Source: Gammaproteobacteria bacterium
GTDB lineage: Bacteria > Pseudomonadota > Gammaproteobacteria > Steroidobacterales > Rariloculaceae
Direction of reading: 5' to 3'
NCBI GenBank assembly: GCA_022825505.1
Contig: JAJDWR010000084.1
Span: 1-64,000 of the forward strand
Length of the DNA: 64,000 nt
This document shows positions 8,879 through 17,743 of the stretch, one piece after another. The notes under the pieces were generated by a model. The model made no database searches. It worked only from the letters and a program-made list of their open reading frames with translations, and was not told where the DNA came from. Positions within the stretch are counted from its first letter, which is position 1. Every line of letters begins with the position of its first letter. Position numbers and translations under genes: made by a program.

Positions 8879-10027
8879 TTACTCCAGTTCGACCGTGTAG
8901 GCGGCCACTGTACCGTCTTCGGACTGCACGATCATGTTCCGGCCCACCACCAGCGGTGCGGACGTGATCCGGTTCGACGCCGCGCGCTCGCGGGCGAGGA
9001 AACTGCCGTCTCCGGGATCGACCCAGTGCAGGAAACCTTCGAAATCGCCGACGACGATGGTGTTGCCGAACGCGGCGGGCGCGGTGACGTCCCTGAGCCG
9101 CAGTGCATCCTGGCGCCATCTCGGCGTGCCGCTGTCCCGCTCCAGCGCCACCAGTTCGCTGAATTCGTCGGTCACGTAGACGCTGCTCACGTCAACGCCC
9201 AGTCCCGCGTAGCTGGATAGTTCCTGTTGCCAGAGCACCACGCCGTTCTCAAGGGCCACGCCGATCGCACGACCGTGATAGCCGACGGCGAATACATCGT
9301 TGCCGGCCACCTGGAGTCCGGCGCTGATGTCCACCAGCCGGTCCAGTTCGGTGCGTCCGGACGGCGCTGCGACGGCGAACTCCCAGAGCACGTCGCCCGA
9401 CGACAGTTGGTAGGCGCCCAGCCGGCCGTTATCGAACCCGGCAACCACGCTGCTGCCGGCGACGTAAGGGGCCGTATTGCCGCGCATGGTCAGCGCCGGC
9501 ACGGTTTGCACCACGGTCCAGAGTTCACGCCCGTCGAGGCTTGAGTAGCCGCGGAGCCTGCCGTCCACGGTACGCAGTGCCACCACCTCGGCGCCGATGG
9601 CCGGAGGCGCGAGCACTTCCGCGCCGACGGCCTGGCGCCAGAGTTCCGAGCCGGTGTCGGCTTCCAGCGCGATGAGATCCCCGTCGGTGGTGCCGAGCGC
9701 CACGACGCCAGCGCCGTAGGCCGGCCCGGCGGAAAGCGGCAGATTGGTCTGCGATGACCAGCTTCGGCGGCCGTTTTCCAGGTCGAAGGCGGCAACATCG
9801 CCGCCATGGCTTGCGGCAAAGATCCGGGCGCCGTCCGTGGCTGGGGACAGACCCAGCCGGAGGCGTTCGCCGCTGCCGCCGACCCGCGTGCTCCACAGCC
9901 GGCGAACCTCCAGCCGTTCATCGAACGACACCAGTTCCGCCGGAGCTTCGCCGGAGTCGTTGTCGCGCCCGCAGCCGGCCGTGACGGCGATCAGCACGGC
10001 GGCCGCGAGTATCTGCCTGCCCTTCAT
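8879..10027 (-). CDS. bamB: Outer-membrane protein assembly factor BamB
   Basis: BamB is the propeller lipoprotein of the BAM complex, which inserts beta-barrel proteins into the outer membrane. The 382 residues begin with a signal peptide and lipobox TAGC, followed by PQQ-like propeller blades (GDLIALEADTGSELWRQAVG, GRLGAYQLSSGDVLWEFAV, GRAIGVALENGVVLWQQ, VALERDSGTPRWRQD). Its ATG overlaps the TGA of the upstream yfgM-like gene (ATGA), which points to translational coupling. The position between yfgM and der is the standard gammaproteobacterial one. Confidence 0.94.
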   Translation of the reverse strand: MKGRQILAAAVLIAVTAGCGRDNDSGEAPAELVSFDERLEVRRLWSTRVGGSGERLRLGLSPATDGARIFAASHGGDVAAFDLENGRRSWSSQTNLPLSAGPAYGAGVVALGTTDGDLIALEADTGSELWRQAVGAEVLAPPAIGAEVVALRTVDGRLRGYSSLDGRELWTVVQTVPALTMRGNTAPYVAGSSVVAGFDNGRLGAYQLSSGDVLWEFAVAAPSGRTELDRLVDISAGLQVAGNDVFAVGYHGRAIGVALENGVVLWQQELSSYAGLGVDVSSVYVTDEFSELVALERDSGTPRWRQDALRLRDVTAPAAFGNTIVVGDFEGFLHWVDPGDGSFLARERAASNRITSAPLVVGRNMIVQSEDGTVAAYTVELE

Positions 10028-10800
10028 TCGTCAGTCTCCTGAGGCGCCGCCTCGGCGTCAGTAGGCGCCGGAGGTACCGCCTCGGTGTCAGCGGGCGGCG
10101 GAGTATCTGCCTCGGCGTCAACGGGCGCTGGGTCCGCCCCGCTCGGCGGCGCCGATTGAGCCGGCGGCATGGTCGCAGCCGGAAGGGCGTCCATTTTCAA
10201 CTGCACCAGGTTGCGGTCCACAAATCCGGTTTCCTCGGCATTGAGGGCGGCGCTGTAGGCTGCCCGGGCGCTGTCCGCATCGCCAAGGGCGGCGTGGATA
10301 TCGCCCCGCACTTCGTTGTAGCGCGCGGAAAAGCTGCCGGGAGCGACATCGAGCAGCGTCAATGCCTCGTCATAGGCTTCGTCCTGTGCAAGCACTCTGG
10401 CCAGGCGAAGCCGCGCGATCAGCGCCAGCTCCGGATCGCCGGTGGAGTCCATGACAAATCGGAGTTCGTCGATGGCGCCGTCCACCTGGCCCGCGTCCAG
10501 GCGGACCAATGCCACCAGCAGTCCGCCCTGGTCCGTATACGGACTCGACGGAAAGTCGTCGCGCAACTCGTTCAACAGGTTGCGGGCGCCTCCCATGTCG
10601 TCGTCGCCCACCGCCTCGCGCAGTTCGACGTAGATGGCAGCGGCTTCCTCCGCCCGCGTATCCACATAGGCGTTGTAGCGGTTCCAGCCCAGCAAGCCGA
10701 ACACGCCGATGCCGATGCCGCCGACCAGGTACCAGCCGTTCTCCCGCCACCACTGGCGAAATATCTCGATCTGTTCTTTTTCGGAAAGAAACTCGTCCAC
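10024..10800 (-). CDS. yfgM: YfgM-like membrane-anchored tetratricopeptide protein
   Basis: YfgM is an inner-membrane protein with a periplasmic tetratricopeptide domain that associates with the SecYEG/PpiD site. The likely start is the GTG at 10800 (VDEFLSEKEQIEIFRQWW), since it has a GGGAGA ribosome site eight bases upstream and matches the short cytoplasmic head of the family. A single membrane segment follows (YLVGGIGIGVFGLLGW), then helical TPR-like repeats. The last 55 residues are a Pro/Ala/Asp/Thr-rich tail with PPxDxEA-type repeats, not typical of E. coli YfgM. It sits between hisS and bamB. Confidence 0.88.
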   Translation of the reverse strand: MDEFLSEKEQIEIFRQWWRENGWYLVGGIGIGVFGLLGWNRYNAYVDTRAEEAAAIYVELREAVGDDDMGGARNLLNELRDDFPSSPYTDQGGLLVALVRLDAGQVDGAIDELRFVMDSTGDPELALIARLRLARVLAQDEAYDEALTLLDVAPGSFSARYNEVRGDIHAALGDADSARAAYSAALNAEETGFVDRNLVQLKMDALPAATMPPAQSAPPSGADPAPVDAEADTPPPADTEAVPPAPTDAEAAPQETDE

Positions 10801-10856
10801 CAGAATTCTCCCGGATTCGCGCAACCCGACTTCATCGCCGGGCGAAGGAGCGTATT

Positions 10857-12131
10857 TTACGGTGAATTGTCCCGAACTCGGAGCAATTCGGCTACCGCCT
10901 CCTCCAGGCTGTACAGTGTTTGCGGCAAATCTTCGCGCAAAGGCTTGATGCTCAAGGAATTGTCTGCAAGTTCGTTGTCGCCGAGAATCAGCGCCAGCAG
11001 GGCGCCGCTGCGGTCGGCCCGCCGCAACTGAGAACGGAAGCTGCCGCCCGCGCAGTCCATCGTGAGCCGGATGCCGGGGACCCGTGCCCGAAGGGTTTCG
11101 GCAATTCCCAGGCCGCGCCGGCGTGCCTCGTCTCCTGCAATCACCAGGTAGGCGTGAGGAGGGCGGGCGGGTTGCCGGCGGCCTTCCTCCTCCATCAACT
11201 CGACCACTCTTTCGAGGCCCATGGCCCAGCCGATCGCCGGCGTATCCCTGCCGCCCAGTTGAGCAACGAGTCCGTCGTAGCGGCCGCCCGAGCAGATCGC
11301 TCCCTGGGCCCCCAGGCGATCCGTCACCCACTCGAAGACCGTGCGCGTGTAGTAGTCCAGGCCGCGCACGAGACGCGGGTTGATCGTGTACGCCACTCCG
11401 GCATCGTCGAGAAGCTCCGTCAGGCGCTGAAAGTGTGCTGCGGAGTCGTCGTCGAGATAACCGCGCAGCACCGGTGCGCCGGCGATCAGCTCCCTGAGCC
11501 GGGGATCCTTGCTATCGAGGAGTCGAAGCGGATTCCGGCGCAGGCGCTCCCGGCTTTCCGCGTCCAGCACATCGCCGGCAGCGGAAAAATACGCCTGCAG
11601 CGCTTCCCGGTATCCGGCCCGGCACTCGGGCGTTCCCAGGGAATTGAGTTCCAGGCGGGGACTCTCGAGGCCAAGCCGCTCCCAGATTCGCGCCGACATG
11701 ATGATGACTTCGGCGTCCACTTCGGGGCCGGCGAAGCCGATGGCCTCCAGGTTGATCTGGTGGAACTGGCGGTAGCGCGCCTTTTGCGGACGCTCGTGAC
11801 GAAACATCGGGCCGGAACACCACAGCTTCTGCTGCCGGTTGTGAAACAGGCCGTGACTGAGGCCGGCCCGAACCACGCTGGCGGTTGCCTCCGGACGAAG
11901 CGTCACGCTTGCTCCGCTGCGGTCCGTGAAGGTGTACATTTCCTTCTGGACGATGTCGGTGGTTTCGCCGATGGACCGGCTGAACAGTTCGGTGTGTTCC
12001 ATCACGGGAAGCCGGATCTGCCGGTATCCGTAGGCATCGAATACCGCCTGCGCCGCCGACTCCACGGCCGACCAGAGCGCACCGTCGTCCGGCAGCACGT
12101 CGTTCATGCCGCGAATCGGCCTAATCTTCAT
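10857..12131 (-). CDS. hisS: Histidyl-tRNA synthetase
   Basis: This class II aminoacyl-tRNA synthetase charges tRNA-His. The 424 residues start with the family signature IRPIRGMNDVLPDD and show motif 2 (MFRHERPQKARYRQFHQ), the histidine motifs LVRGLDYYTRTVFEW and CSGGRYDGLV, motif 3 (AIGWAMGLERV) and the C-terminal anticodon-binding domain. It is followed by yfgM with a gap of 56 bases. In many relatives ispG lies between rodZ and hisS; here only 33 bases separate them. Confidence 0.97.
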   Translation of the reverse strand: MKIRPIRGMNDVLPDDGALWSAVESAAQAVFDAYGYRQIRLPVMEHTELFSRSIGETTDIVQKEMYTFTDRSGASVTLRPEATASVVRAGLSHGLFHNRQQKLWCSGPMFRHERPQKARYRQFHQINLEAIGFAGPEVDAEVIIMSARIWERLGLESPRLELNSLGTPECRAGYREALQAYFSAAGDVLDAESRERLRRNPLRLLDSKDPRLRELIAGAPVLRGYLDDDSAAHFQRLTELLDDAGVAYTINPRLVRGLDYYTRTVFEWVTDRLGAQGAICSGGRYDGLVAQLGGRDTPAIGWAMGLERVVELMEEEGRRQPARPPHAYLVIAGDEARRRGLGIAETLRARVPGIRLTMDCAGGSFRSQLRRADRSGALLALILGDNELADNSLSIKPLREDLPQTLYSLEEAVAELLRVRDNSP

Positions 12132-12164
12132 GCTGCCTCCGAACCCTGATCCGCGATGTCGGCG

Positions 12165-13430
12165 TCACGGCGCCTCGTCGACAACGAACCGGACTGTCGT
12201 TCCGCCGCCCGGAGGCTCTGGGATGGGCCAGGCTTGATCGTTGATCGACAACTGCACGACAGTGAAATTGCCCAGCACGAAGGACAGCGGCAAGACACCC
12301 TCGACCGTGGCCGTCGTCCCGGCCCTGCCCAAATCGTAGTAGAGGGAATTGCCGTTGCCGTCGCTCACTTCCGTCCAGGAGTCCTCTTCGTAGCTGAGGG
12401 CGACCTGAACCAGCGGCCCCGCGGCCTGCCCGGTGGCGAATGTTCCCGTCACGCTGGCGGCGCCCGGTACGGTGGCGTCCGGTTCGGTAGCGCCGGGTTC
12501 GGTGGCGTCCGGGTCGACGACGGCAGGTTCGGCGGTGGCGGGTTCCGGGGGTTGAAGCTCGACCGCAGGGACCGATCCGACGGGTTGCTGGTCGCCGGGT
12601 AGCGTCGGATTCACCGCGCTGGTCTCGACCTCTGGTCCGTCAACAGCGGCTGCGTCAACAGCGGCTGGAGCGTCCACTGTTTCATCCCCGGCGGCCGGAG
12701 CCGCCGCAGGATCGGATTCTGTGACCGGCGCATCGTCCGTCGGCGCCTCAACCCCGGACGCAGTTTCCGTGGACGGCGGCGCCAGGGTGTCTGGTCCAAC
12801 CGCGGGAGGCGGCACCGCGGATTCAGTGGCGACTCCCGGCTCGGAAAACGGCGCGGCAGGTTCAATGGCGTCGCCCGGATCGGAAAACGGCGCAGCAGGT
12901 TCAATGGCGCCTCCTGGCTCGGGGAACGGCGCCGCCACTTCCGAAACGGATTCCACCTGTTCCGGTGGGGATTCCGGCGCTTCTTCGGCCGGGGACACGA
13001 TTTCCGAGAGCGTATCCCTGCTGACCCACGTGAACCAGAATGCCGGGATTCCCAGGACGAGAACCAGCGCTCCGACGATCAGCGGTACGACCAACCTGTT
13101 GTCTTCGGAAATGGGTTCGCTGTAGGTCACCGGCGCGTCTTTCGCGTCCGTCTGAACTGCGTAGCGATGGATCAGATCGTCATGTTCCAGGCCAAACCGG
13201 CTGGCGAGGTGCCTGAGGTAGCCCTTGACGAATACCGGCGCGGGGAGCAGGTCGAAACGGTCTTCTTCCAGCGCCTCCAGCAAGCGGGCCTCGACCCGCA
13301 GTTCCGCAGCCATCTGCTCGACCGTCAGACCGTGCTCCAGGCGGGCCAAGGTCAGGATACCGCCCAGCGTATCGGCGCCCTCGTCCGGACGGTGCTCTTC
13401 GGGCGGATAGGTATTAAGGTCTTCCGCCAT
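12165..13430 (-). CDS. rodZ: RodZ-type cytoskeletal membrane protein
   Basis: RodZ links MreB filaments to the cell-wall elongation machinery. An N-terminal helix-turn-helix (LGGILTLARLEHGLTVEQMAAEL and LEALEEDRFDLLPAPVFVKGYLR, about residues 22-75) is followed by one membrane segment (VVPLIVGALVLVLGIPAFWF, about 112-131), a very long Pro/Ala/Glu-rich periplasmic linker and a C-terminal DUF4115-type domain (SYEEDSWTEVSDGNG to the end). The start is uncertain: 13430 (MAEDLN) fits best and overlaps the pilW-like gene by 17 bases; a GTG at 13481 has no ribosome site. The linker contains a 39-base tandem repeat. Confidence 0.85.
   Translation of the reverse strand: MAEDLNTYPPEEHRPDEGADTLGGILTLARLEHGLTVEQMAAELRVEARLLEALEEDRFDLLPAPVFVKGYLRHLASRFGLEHDDLIHRYAVQTDAKDAPVTYSEPISEDNRLVVPLIVGALVLVLGIPAFWFTWVSRDTLSEIVSPAEEAPESPPEQVESVSEVAAPFPEPGGAIEPAAPFSDPGDAIEPAAPFSEPGVATESAVPPPAVGPDTLAPPSTETASGVEAPTDDAPVTESDPAAAPAAGDETVDAPAAVDAAAVDGPEVETSAVNPTLPGDQQPVGSVPAVELQPPEPATAEPAVVDPDATEPGATEPDATVPGAASVTGTFATGQAAGPLVQVALSYEEDSWTEVSDGNGNSLYYDLGRAGTTATVEGVLPLSFVLGNFTVVQLSINDQAWPIPEPPGGGTTVRFVVDEAP
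12841..12918. repeat. 39-bp tandem repeat inside rodZ
   Basis: Two adjacent 39-base units (12841-12879 and 12880-12918), nearly identical, encode the 13-residue repeat (E/D)PG-x-AIEPAAPFS of the RodZ periplasmic linker; a decayed third unit adjoins. In-frame unit length means copy-number change would lengthen the linker without frameshift. Confidence 0.8.
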
Positions 13431-14196
13431 CTTCCAATTGCTCAAGTTGTGCCGACTCTGCGGACCCGGGGAACTGTTCACGCAGTATGGATGCGCAACG
13501 CCGGGCGTTGTCGGGGTTCCCCAGGCCGGTTTCTACCCGGAAGCAAAGCAGGGCTGCGTGTGGGCTGTCCGGCGCCGCCGCGAAATGCCTGTCCAGGAAG
13601 TGCTGCGCCTCGCCCGGTTCGTTGTTGGCGAAAGCCAGCGACGCCATGTTGAACAGGCCATCCGGGTAGATCGGGTTGCGTGCCAGCGCGTCGCGCAGGT
13701 ATTGCTCCGCCTTGGCGCCGTCGCCGGCGCTGCGGGCGCAGATCCCCGCGTTGGTCAGGGCCACTTCCGGCGTGCGATAACGGGGACTGCCGGCCGCGCG
13801 CAGAAACATCGGTTCGGCGTCGCTCCAACGCTCGTGACGGCAGAGGAACACACCATAGCTGTTGGCCGTCGCGGGGTCGTCCGGGGCCAGCCGGATGGCG
13901 CGCCTGTGGTGGTTCCGGGCCACATCGACGTCGCCCAGCCGGTCGTAGACCATGGCGATGGTGCTGTGGGCTTCGGCCAGGCGAGGGTCATGCTCCAGCG
14001 CCCGGTCCAGCCGCTCCAGTGCCAGCGTCAACCGCCCCTGGCGAAGATACGCCGCGCCCAGATTGAGATTGGCGACTGCTGCGCCGCCGGAGGAAGCCGC
14101 CGTTGTCGCATCGCTCGTTGCCGACGTGCCCGCGCAGCCCTGGCACAACAGCAGGGCGATTAGCGGCGTTACCGGGTGGCGGCTCAGGAAGCGCAT
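13414..14196 (-). CDS. pilW: PilW/PilF-type tetratricopeptide lipoprotein
   Basis: PilF/PilW is the outer-membrane pilotin of type IV pili, needed for secretin assembly. The start at 14196 (MRFLSRHP) gives 260 residues with a lipoprotein signal peptide (LIALLLCQGC), followed by TPR units with the usual pattern (LNLGAAYLRQGRLTLALERLDRALEHDP, AHSTIAMVYDRLGDVDVARNHHRRAIRLAPDD, LFNMASLAFANNEPGEAQHFLDR). The slot between rlmN and rodZ is where pilW sits in most gammaproteobacteria, which supports the name, though no other pilus genes are in the window. It overlaps rlmN upstream by 13 bases. Confidence 0.85.
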   Translation of the reverse strand: MRFLSRHPVTPLIALLLCQGCAGTSATSDATTAASSGGAAVANLNLGAAYLRQGRLTLALERLDRALEHDPRLAEAHSTIAMVYDRLGDVDVARNHHRRAIRLAPDDPATANSYGVFLCRHERWSDAEPMFLRAAGSPRYRTPEVALTNAGICARSAGDGAKAEQYLRDALARNPIYPDGLFNMASLAFANNEPGEAQHFLDRHFAAAPDSPHAALLCFRVETGLGNPDNARRCASILREQFPGSAESAQLEQLEDGGRP

Positions 14197-15320
14197 TCGC
14201 TCGCCGCCCTGAACGGCTTGTCTCCAAGACGCACCCGCACACGATTCGTGACCTGGCCAGCCAGTTGTCCGCAAGCGGCGTCGATGTCGTCGCCCCGCGT
14301 GCGGCGTATGGTCGCCACGACGCCCCTTGAGCGCAGATGCGTACAGAACCGGTCGATGACTTCGGGCGCGGAGCAGCGGTAGGCCGCGCCCGGGAACGAG
14401 TTGAACGGAATCAGGTTGACCTTGGCCGGCTGATCGCGCAGCAGGCCCGCCAGGCGCGCAGCGTCATCGAGGCTGTCGTTCACGTCGGCCAGCATCACGT
14501 ATTCGAACGTGATCTGCCGGGAAGCCAGGCCCTCGGCGTAGTGCCAGCAGGCTTCCAGCAGCTCCGCGATGGGGTGCCGCCGGTTGATGGGCACCAGTTC
14601 ATCGCGGAGCGCGTCGGTGGGGGCGTGCAGGGAAACCGCGAGTGCCACGTTGCACTCTGCGGCGAGCCGCCGGATCTGCGGAACGAGCCCGACGGTGCTG
14701 ATGGTGACCCGACGGCGCGACAACCCCAGCCCATGGTCATCGGTGAGCAGTCTGGCCACGGGAACCACCTCCCGGTAGTTGGCGAGCGGTTCGCCCATGC
14801 CCATGAACACGACGTTGGTGATCGCCGAGGGCGAGCCCAGCGCCCGATTGGCGAGCAGCACCTGGCCGAGGATTTCCGCAGCCTTCAGGTTCCGATTGAA
14901 ACCGCTGTGCCCCGTTGCGCAGAACGGGCAGTCCATGGCGCAACCGGCCTGGGAGGAGATGCACAGTGTCGAGCGATTCGGCTCGGGGATGTGGACTGTC
15001 TCCACGGCCTGACCGCCGCCCACGTCGACCAGCCACTTGCGAGTGCCGTCAGCGGATTCCTCGAAGCGCTCTGCGGGCGGAATCTCCAGCGACGCGATTT
15101 GCCCGAGTTTCTTGCGGAGAGGCAGACTGATGTCCGTCATTTCCCGGAAGTCGCGGACCCCACGCCCGTAAATCCAGCGCATGACCTGCCGCGCCCGGAA
15201 GGGCTTCTCGCCGATGCCCGTGAAGAATTCGGCCAGCGCATCGGGGGCAAGACCGATCAGGTTCAGCCTCTGCGGCCGGGAATCGACGGAATCTATCCCG
15301 CTTATCGCGTGCGCGTGCAA
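14184..15320 (-). CDS. rlmN: Dual-specificity 23S rRNA/tRNA adenine-C2 methyltransferase RlmN
   Basis: A radical-SAM enzyme that methylates C2 of A2503 in 23S rRNA and A37 in some tRNAs. The cluster motif is CAMDCPFC (Cys-x3-Cys-x2-Cys). The methyl-carrying cysteines expected in this family fit SQAGC-side residues and the C-terminal DIDAACGQL. VFMGMGEPLANY is the usual glycine-rich stretch. No ATG lies near the expected N-terminus; the TTG at 15320 gives about 18 residues before LNLIGL, matching family length (378 residues), so it is used here with reserve. It overlaps the end of ndk by 19 bases. Confidence 0.94.
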   Translation of the reverse strand: MHAHAISGIDSVDSRPQRLNLIGLAPDALAEFFTGIGEKPFRARQVMRWIYGRGVRDFREMTDISLPLRKKLGQIASLEIPPAERFEESADGTRKWLVDVGGGQAVETVHIPEPNRSTLCISSQAGCAMDCPFCATGHSGFNRNLKAAEILGQVLLANRALGSPSAITNVVFMGMGEPLANYREVVPVARLLTDDHGLGLSRRRVTISTVGLVPQIRRLAAECNVALAVSLHAPTDALRDELVPINRRHPIAELLEACWHYAEGLASRQITFEYVMLADVNDSLDDAARLAGLLRDQPAKVNLIPFNSFPGAAYRCSAPEVIDRFCTHLRSRGVVATIRRTRGDDIDAACGQLAGQVTNRVRVRLGDKPFRAASECAS

Positions 15321-15733
15321 ATTTCCGTACTGTCGAAAAAGAAATCGATTTCCCGGGCTGCGGTGTCCGGTCCGTCGGACCCGTGAACCACGTTCTCCTG
15401 GATGGACGAGGCGAAGTCTGCCCGGATCGTTCCCTCGGCGGCATCCGCCGGGTTCGTCGCGCCCATGATTTCACGGTTCCGGTCGATGGCATCCTCGGCT
15501 TCGAGTACCTGGACCATGACGGGTCCGGAAGTCATGTATTCCACCAATTCCCCGTAAAAGGGCCGGTGCCGGTGCACATCGTAGAAGCCTTCCGCCTGCT
15601 GCCGGGTGAGGTGCAGCATCTTCGCCGCAACGATTTGCAGCCCGCCTTGTTCGAAGCGCCGATACACTTCGCCGATCAGGTCGCGCTGTACGCCATCGGG
15701 TTTGACGATGGATAGAGTCCTTTCGATTGCCAT
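15302..15733 (-). CDS. ndk: Nucleoside diphosphate kinase
   Basis: NDK moves the gamma-phosphate of ATP to other nucleoside diphosphates through a phosphohistidine. The start at 15733 (MAIERTLSIVKPDGV) gives 143 residues, the standard length. Family motifs are TLSIVKPD, HRHRPFYGELVEYMTSGP, and the active-site histidine in ENVVHGSD. The upstream open frame towards iscA is not coding. Its place between iscA and rlmN is conserved among gammaproteobacteria in the sense that ndk precedes rlmN. Confidence 0.97.
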   Translation of the reverse strand: MAIERTLSIVKPDGVQRDLIGEVYRRFEQGGLQIVAAKMLHLTRQQAEGFYDVHRHRPFYGELVEYMTSGPVMVQVLEAEDAIDRNREIMGATNPADAAEGTIRADFASSIQENVVHGSDGPDTAAREIDFFFDSTEICTRTR

Positions 15734-15756
15734 TCTCGCCCTGCTGTCGTCCAAAT

Positions 15757-16080
15757 CTATACGCTGAAACTTTCGCCGCACCCGCACTCGCCCTTGACGT
15801 TCGGGTTCCGGAACTTGAAGGCTTCGTTGAGTCCTTCCCTGACGAAGTCCACCTGGGTTCCGTCGATGAGCTTCAGGCTGTCGCTGTCCACCACGACGGT
15901 AACGCCGGACTCGTCGAAAACGGCGTCTGCTGGTTCGATGGAGTCTGCGTAGTCGATGATGTAGGCGAAGCCCGAGCAACCGGTCTTCCTGATGCCGATG
16001 CGCAGGCCGACGCCGCGGCCGCGCCGGTCGAGATATCCCCGCACCCGCTCGGCGGCGCTCTCAGTCAACGATATCGACAT
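15757..16080 (-). CDS. iscA: Iron-sulfur cluster assembly protein IscA (A-type carrier)
   Basis: A-type carriers accept Fe-S clusters from the scaffold and pass them to target proteins. All three cysteines of the family are present in 107 residues: one in RKTGCSGF (near residue 35) and the pair CGC in the C-terminal GECGCGESF. It starts 3 bases after the end of the IscU-like gene, so the two are surely cotranscribed. It could equally be named ErpA/SufA-like; the isc context favours IscA. Confidence 0.93.
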   Translation of the reverse strand: MSISLTESAAERVRGYLDRRGRGVGLRIGIRKTGCSGFAYIIDYADSIEPADAVFDESGVTVVVDSDSLKLIDGTQVDFVREGLNEAFKFRNPNVKGECGCGESFSV

Positions 16081-16083
16081 TGC

Positions 16084-16461
16084 TCAATCCTGCCGTTCAT
16101 CGGGTCTACGCCGGCACGCAGCGAGCGCATCCTCCAAAAGTAACAATTTTCCCAGCTTTTCCACGGGTACGCCCAGCACTTCGAGGCAATGGCGCATGGA
16201 AAGTTCGTCCAGCGCCCCGGCGGGACGGCCTTCCAGCCACTCGGCGGTCCATTCCGCCGCCGCCACCGTGTGGGGGCAGCCATAGACATTGTAGCGGACG
16301 GTCCGGATGGCGCCGTGCCGCATCCGCAGCTGGAACCGGACCCAGACGTTCAGGGTTCGATCTTCAGCCTCCCCGGAAACCAGCCCCGCGGCACCGTCGT
16401 TCAGTGGTCCGGCTCGATGCGCCGACAGAAACCGCTGCCGCACCTGAGAGTCGTAGTCCAT
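16084..16461 (-). CDS. IscU-like scaffold lacking two of three cluster cysteines
   Basis: This 125-residue protein aligns over its whole length with the NifU N-terminal/IscU fold (RTVRYNVYGCPHTVAAAEWTAEWLEGR corresponds to IscU ARFKTYGCGSAIASSSLVTEWVKGK). Only the middle cluster cysteine (YGC) remains. The first (GAPACGD in E. coli) is replaced by SGEAEDRTL, and the His-Cys pair of KIHCSILAEDAI is replaced in KLGKLLLLEDALAA. It therefore cannot bind a cluster in the standard IscU way. It lies between iscS and iscA, where iscU is expected. It could be a remodelled scaffold, a regulator of IscS or a relic; similar degenerate versions are, to my knowledge, annotated in some other gammaproteobacteria. 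Confidence 0.8.
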   Translation of the reverse strand: MDYDSQVRQRFLSAHRAGPLNDGAAGLVSGEAEDRTLNVWVRFQLRMRHGAIRTVRYNVYGCPHTVAAAEWTAEWLEGRPAGALDELSMRHCLEVLGVPVEKLGKLLLLEDALAACRRRPDERQD

Positions 16462-16573
16462 GCAAAGCGCTATAGTCTATCCCGGAAATCTCTCTGGCTG
16501 CTACCGATAATCGCGCGACCTGTACGGCCGGAAGTAGAGACTCGGGGTGTGGGCTCGCGTCGTTGGCCGGGAC

Positions 16574-17743
16574 CTACGCGGCGGTCCAGTCCGGGGCGCC
16601 CCGGGCCAGGTTCCGCAGACGCGCAACCTCCGCCTGCATGCGCTCGACCACGTGGTCGATCTCGCTCTCCGTGGTGAAACGGCCCACGCTGAAGCGCAGC
16701 GTGGCCGCCGCCAGCGCGTCGCTGAGCCCCATCGCGCTCAATACGTGGGACGGCTCCGGGACGTCCGAATTGCATGCCGATCCCGTGGACACGGCCACTT
16801 CGCTGACCGCTAGCTGGAGACTTTCGGCCTGAACACCGGGGAACGTGACGTTGAGGACGTGAGGAGACCGTTGCGTGGGATGACCGTTCAACCGAACGCC
16901 CCCGATGGCGCTCAACCCGTTCCAGAGGCGGTCGCGGCGCTCGGCCAGCCGCGGGCTTTCCAGGTCCGGGTCCGCCAGTTCCATCGCCTCGCCGAAGCCG
17001 ACGATCTGGTGCGTGGCAAGCGTGCCCGGCCGCAGTCCGCCCTCCTGCTCGCCGCCGTGAATCAACGGCTGCACGTTGACGCCCTTGCGGATGTAGATGG
17101 CCCCGATGCCCATGGGTCCGTAGGTCTTGTGAGCCGTGAGCGAAGCCAGGTCCACCGGCCAGTCATCGAGTTGCAGGGGCACCTTGCCCGTACTCTGGGC
17201 CGCGTCCGCATGGAGCAGAACGCCGCGTTGACGGCAACGCTCGCCGATGGCGGCGATGTCCTGAAGCACGCCGGTTTCGTTGTTGACGTGCATGATGGAG
17301 ACCAGCACCGTGTCGTCGCGAATACACGCCTCTACCGCGTCCGGGCTGATGACGCCGTCGGCGTCGTGCTCCGTGAAGCTGACCTCGAATCCCTGGGCCT
17401 GAAGGGCGCTGGCAGCATCCAGCACCGCCTTGTGTTCCAGGCGGGAGGTGATCAGGTGGCGGCCGCGGTGCCGATTGGCCTCCATGATGCCCAGCAGGGC
17501 GAGATTGTCCGACTCGGTGGCTCCGGAGGTAAAGCGAATCGTTTCGGGTGCGGCGCCGACGCGGCGGGCGATCTGCGCGCGCGCCTCTTCCACGCGCTCC
17601 CTGGCGCGGCGGCCGGGCGCGTGGGACGAGGAGGGGTTGGCGGAGTCGCCCTCCGGTCCCAGGCACTCGACCATCGCCTCGATGACGCGCGGGTCCACGG
17701 GCGTGGTGGCCGCGTAGTCCAGGTATATCTCCGGGTGCGTCAC
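16574..17743 (-). CDS. iscS: Cysteine desulfurase IscS
   Basis: IscS is a PLP enzyme that takes sulfur from cysteine and hands it to Fe-S scaffolds and tRNA thiolation enzymes. Motifs in the 389 residues include YLDYAATTPVDPRV, FTSGATESDN, the PLP lysine in SLTAHKTYGPMGIG and the sulfur-carrying cysteine in STGSACNSDVPEPSHVL. The start is a GTG that overlaps the trmJ stop (GTGA). Unlike E. coli, iscR does not precede it and hscB, hscA and fdx do not follow iscA. Confidence 0.95.
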   Translation of the reverse strand: MTHPEIYLDYAATTPVDPRVIEAMVECLGPEGDSANPSSSHAPGRRARERVEEARAQIARRVGAAPETIRFTSGATESDNLALLGIMEANRHRGRHLITSRLEHKAVLDAASALQAQGFEVSFTEHDADGVISPDAVEACIRDDTVLVSIMHVNNETGVLQDIAAIGERCRQRGVLLHADAAQSTGKVPLQLDDWPVDLASLTAHKTYGPMGIGAIYIRKGVNVQPLIHGGEQEGGLRPGTLATHQIVGFGEAMELADPDLESPRLAERRDRLWNGLSAIGGVRLNGHPTQRSPHVLNVTFPGVQAESLQLAVSEVAVSTGSACNSDVPEPSHVLSAMGLSDALAAATLRFSVGRFTTESEIDHVVERMQAEVARLRNLARGAPDWTAA

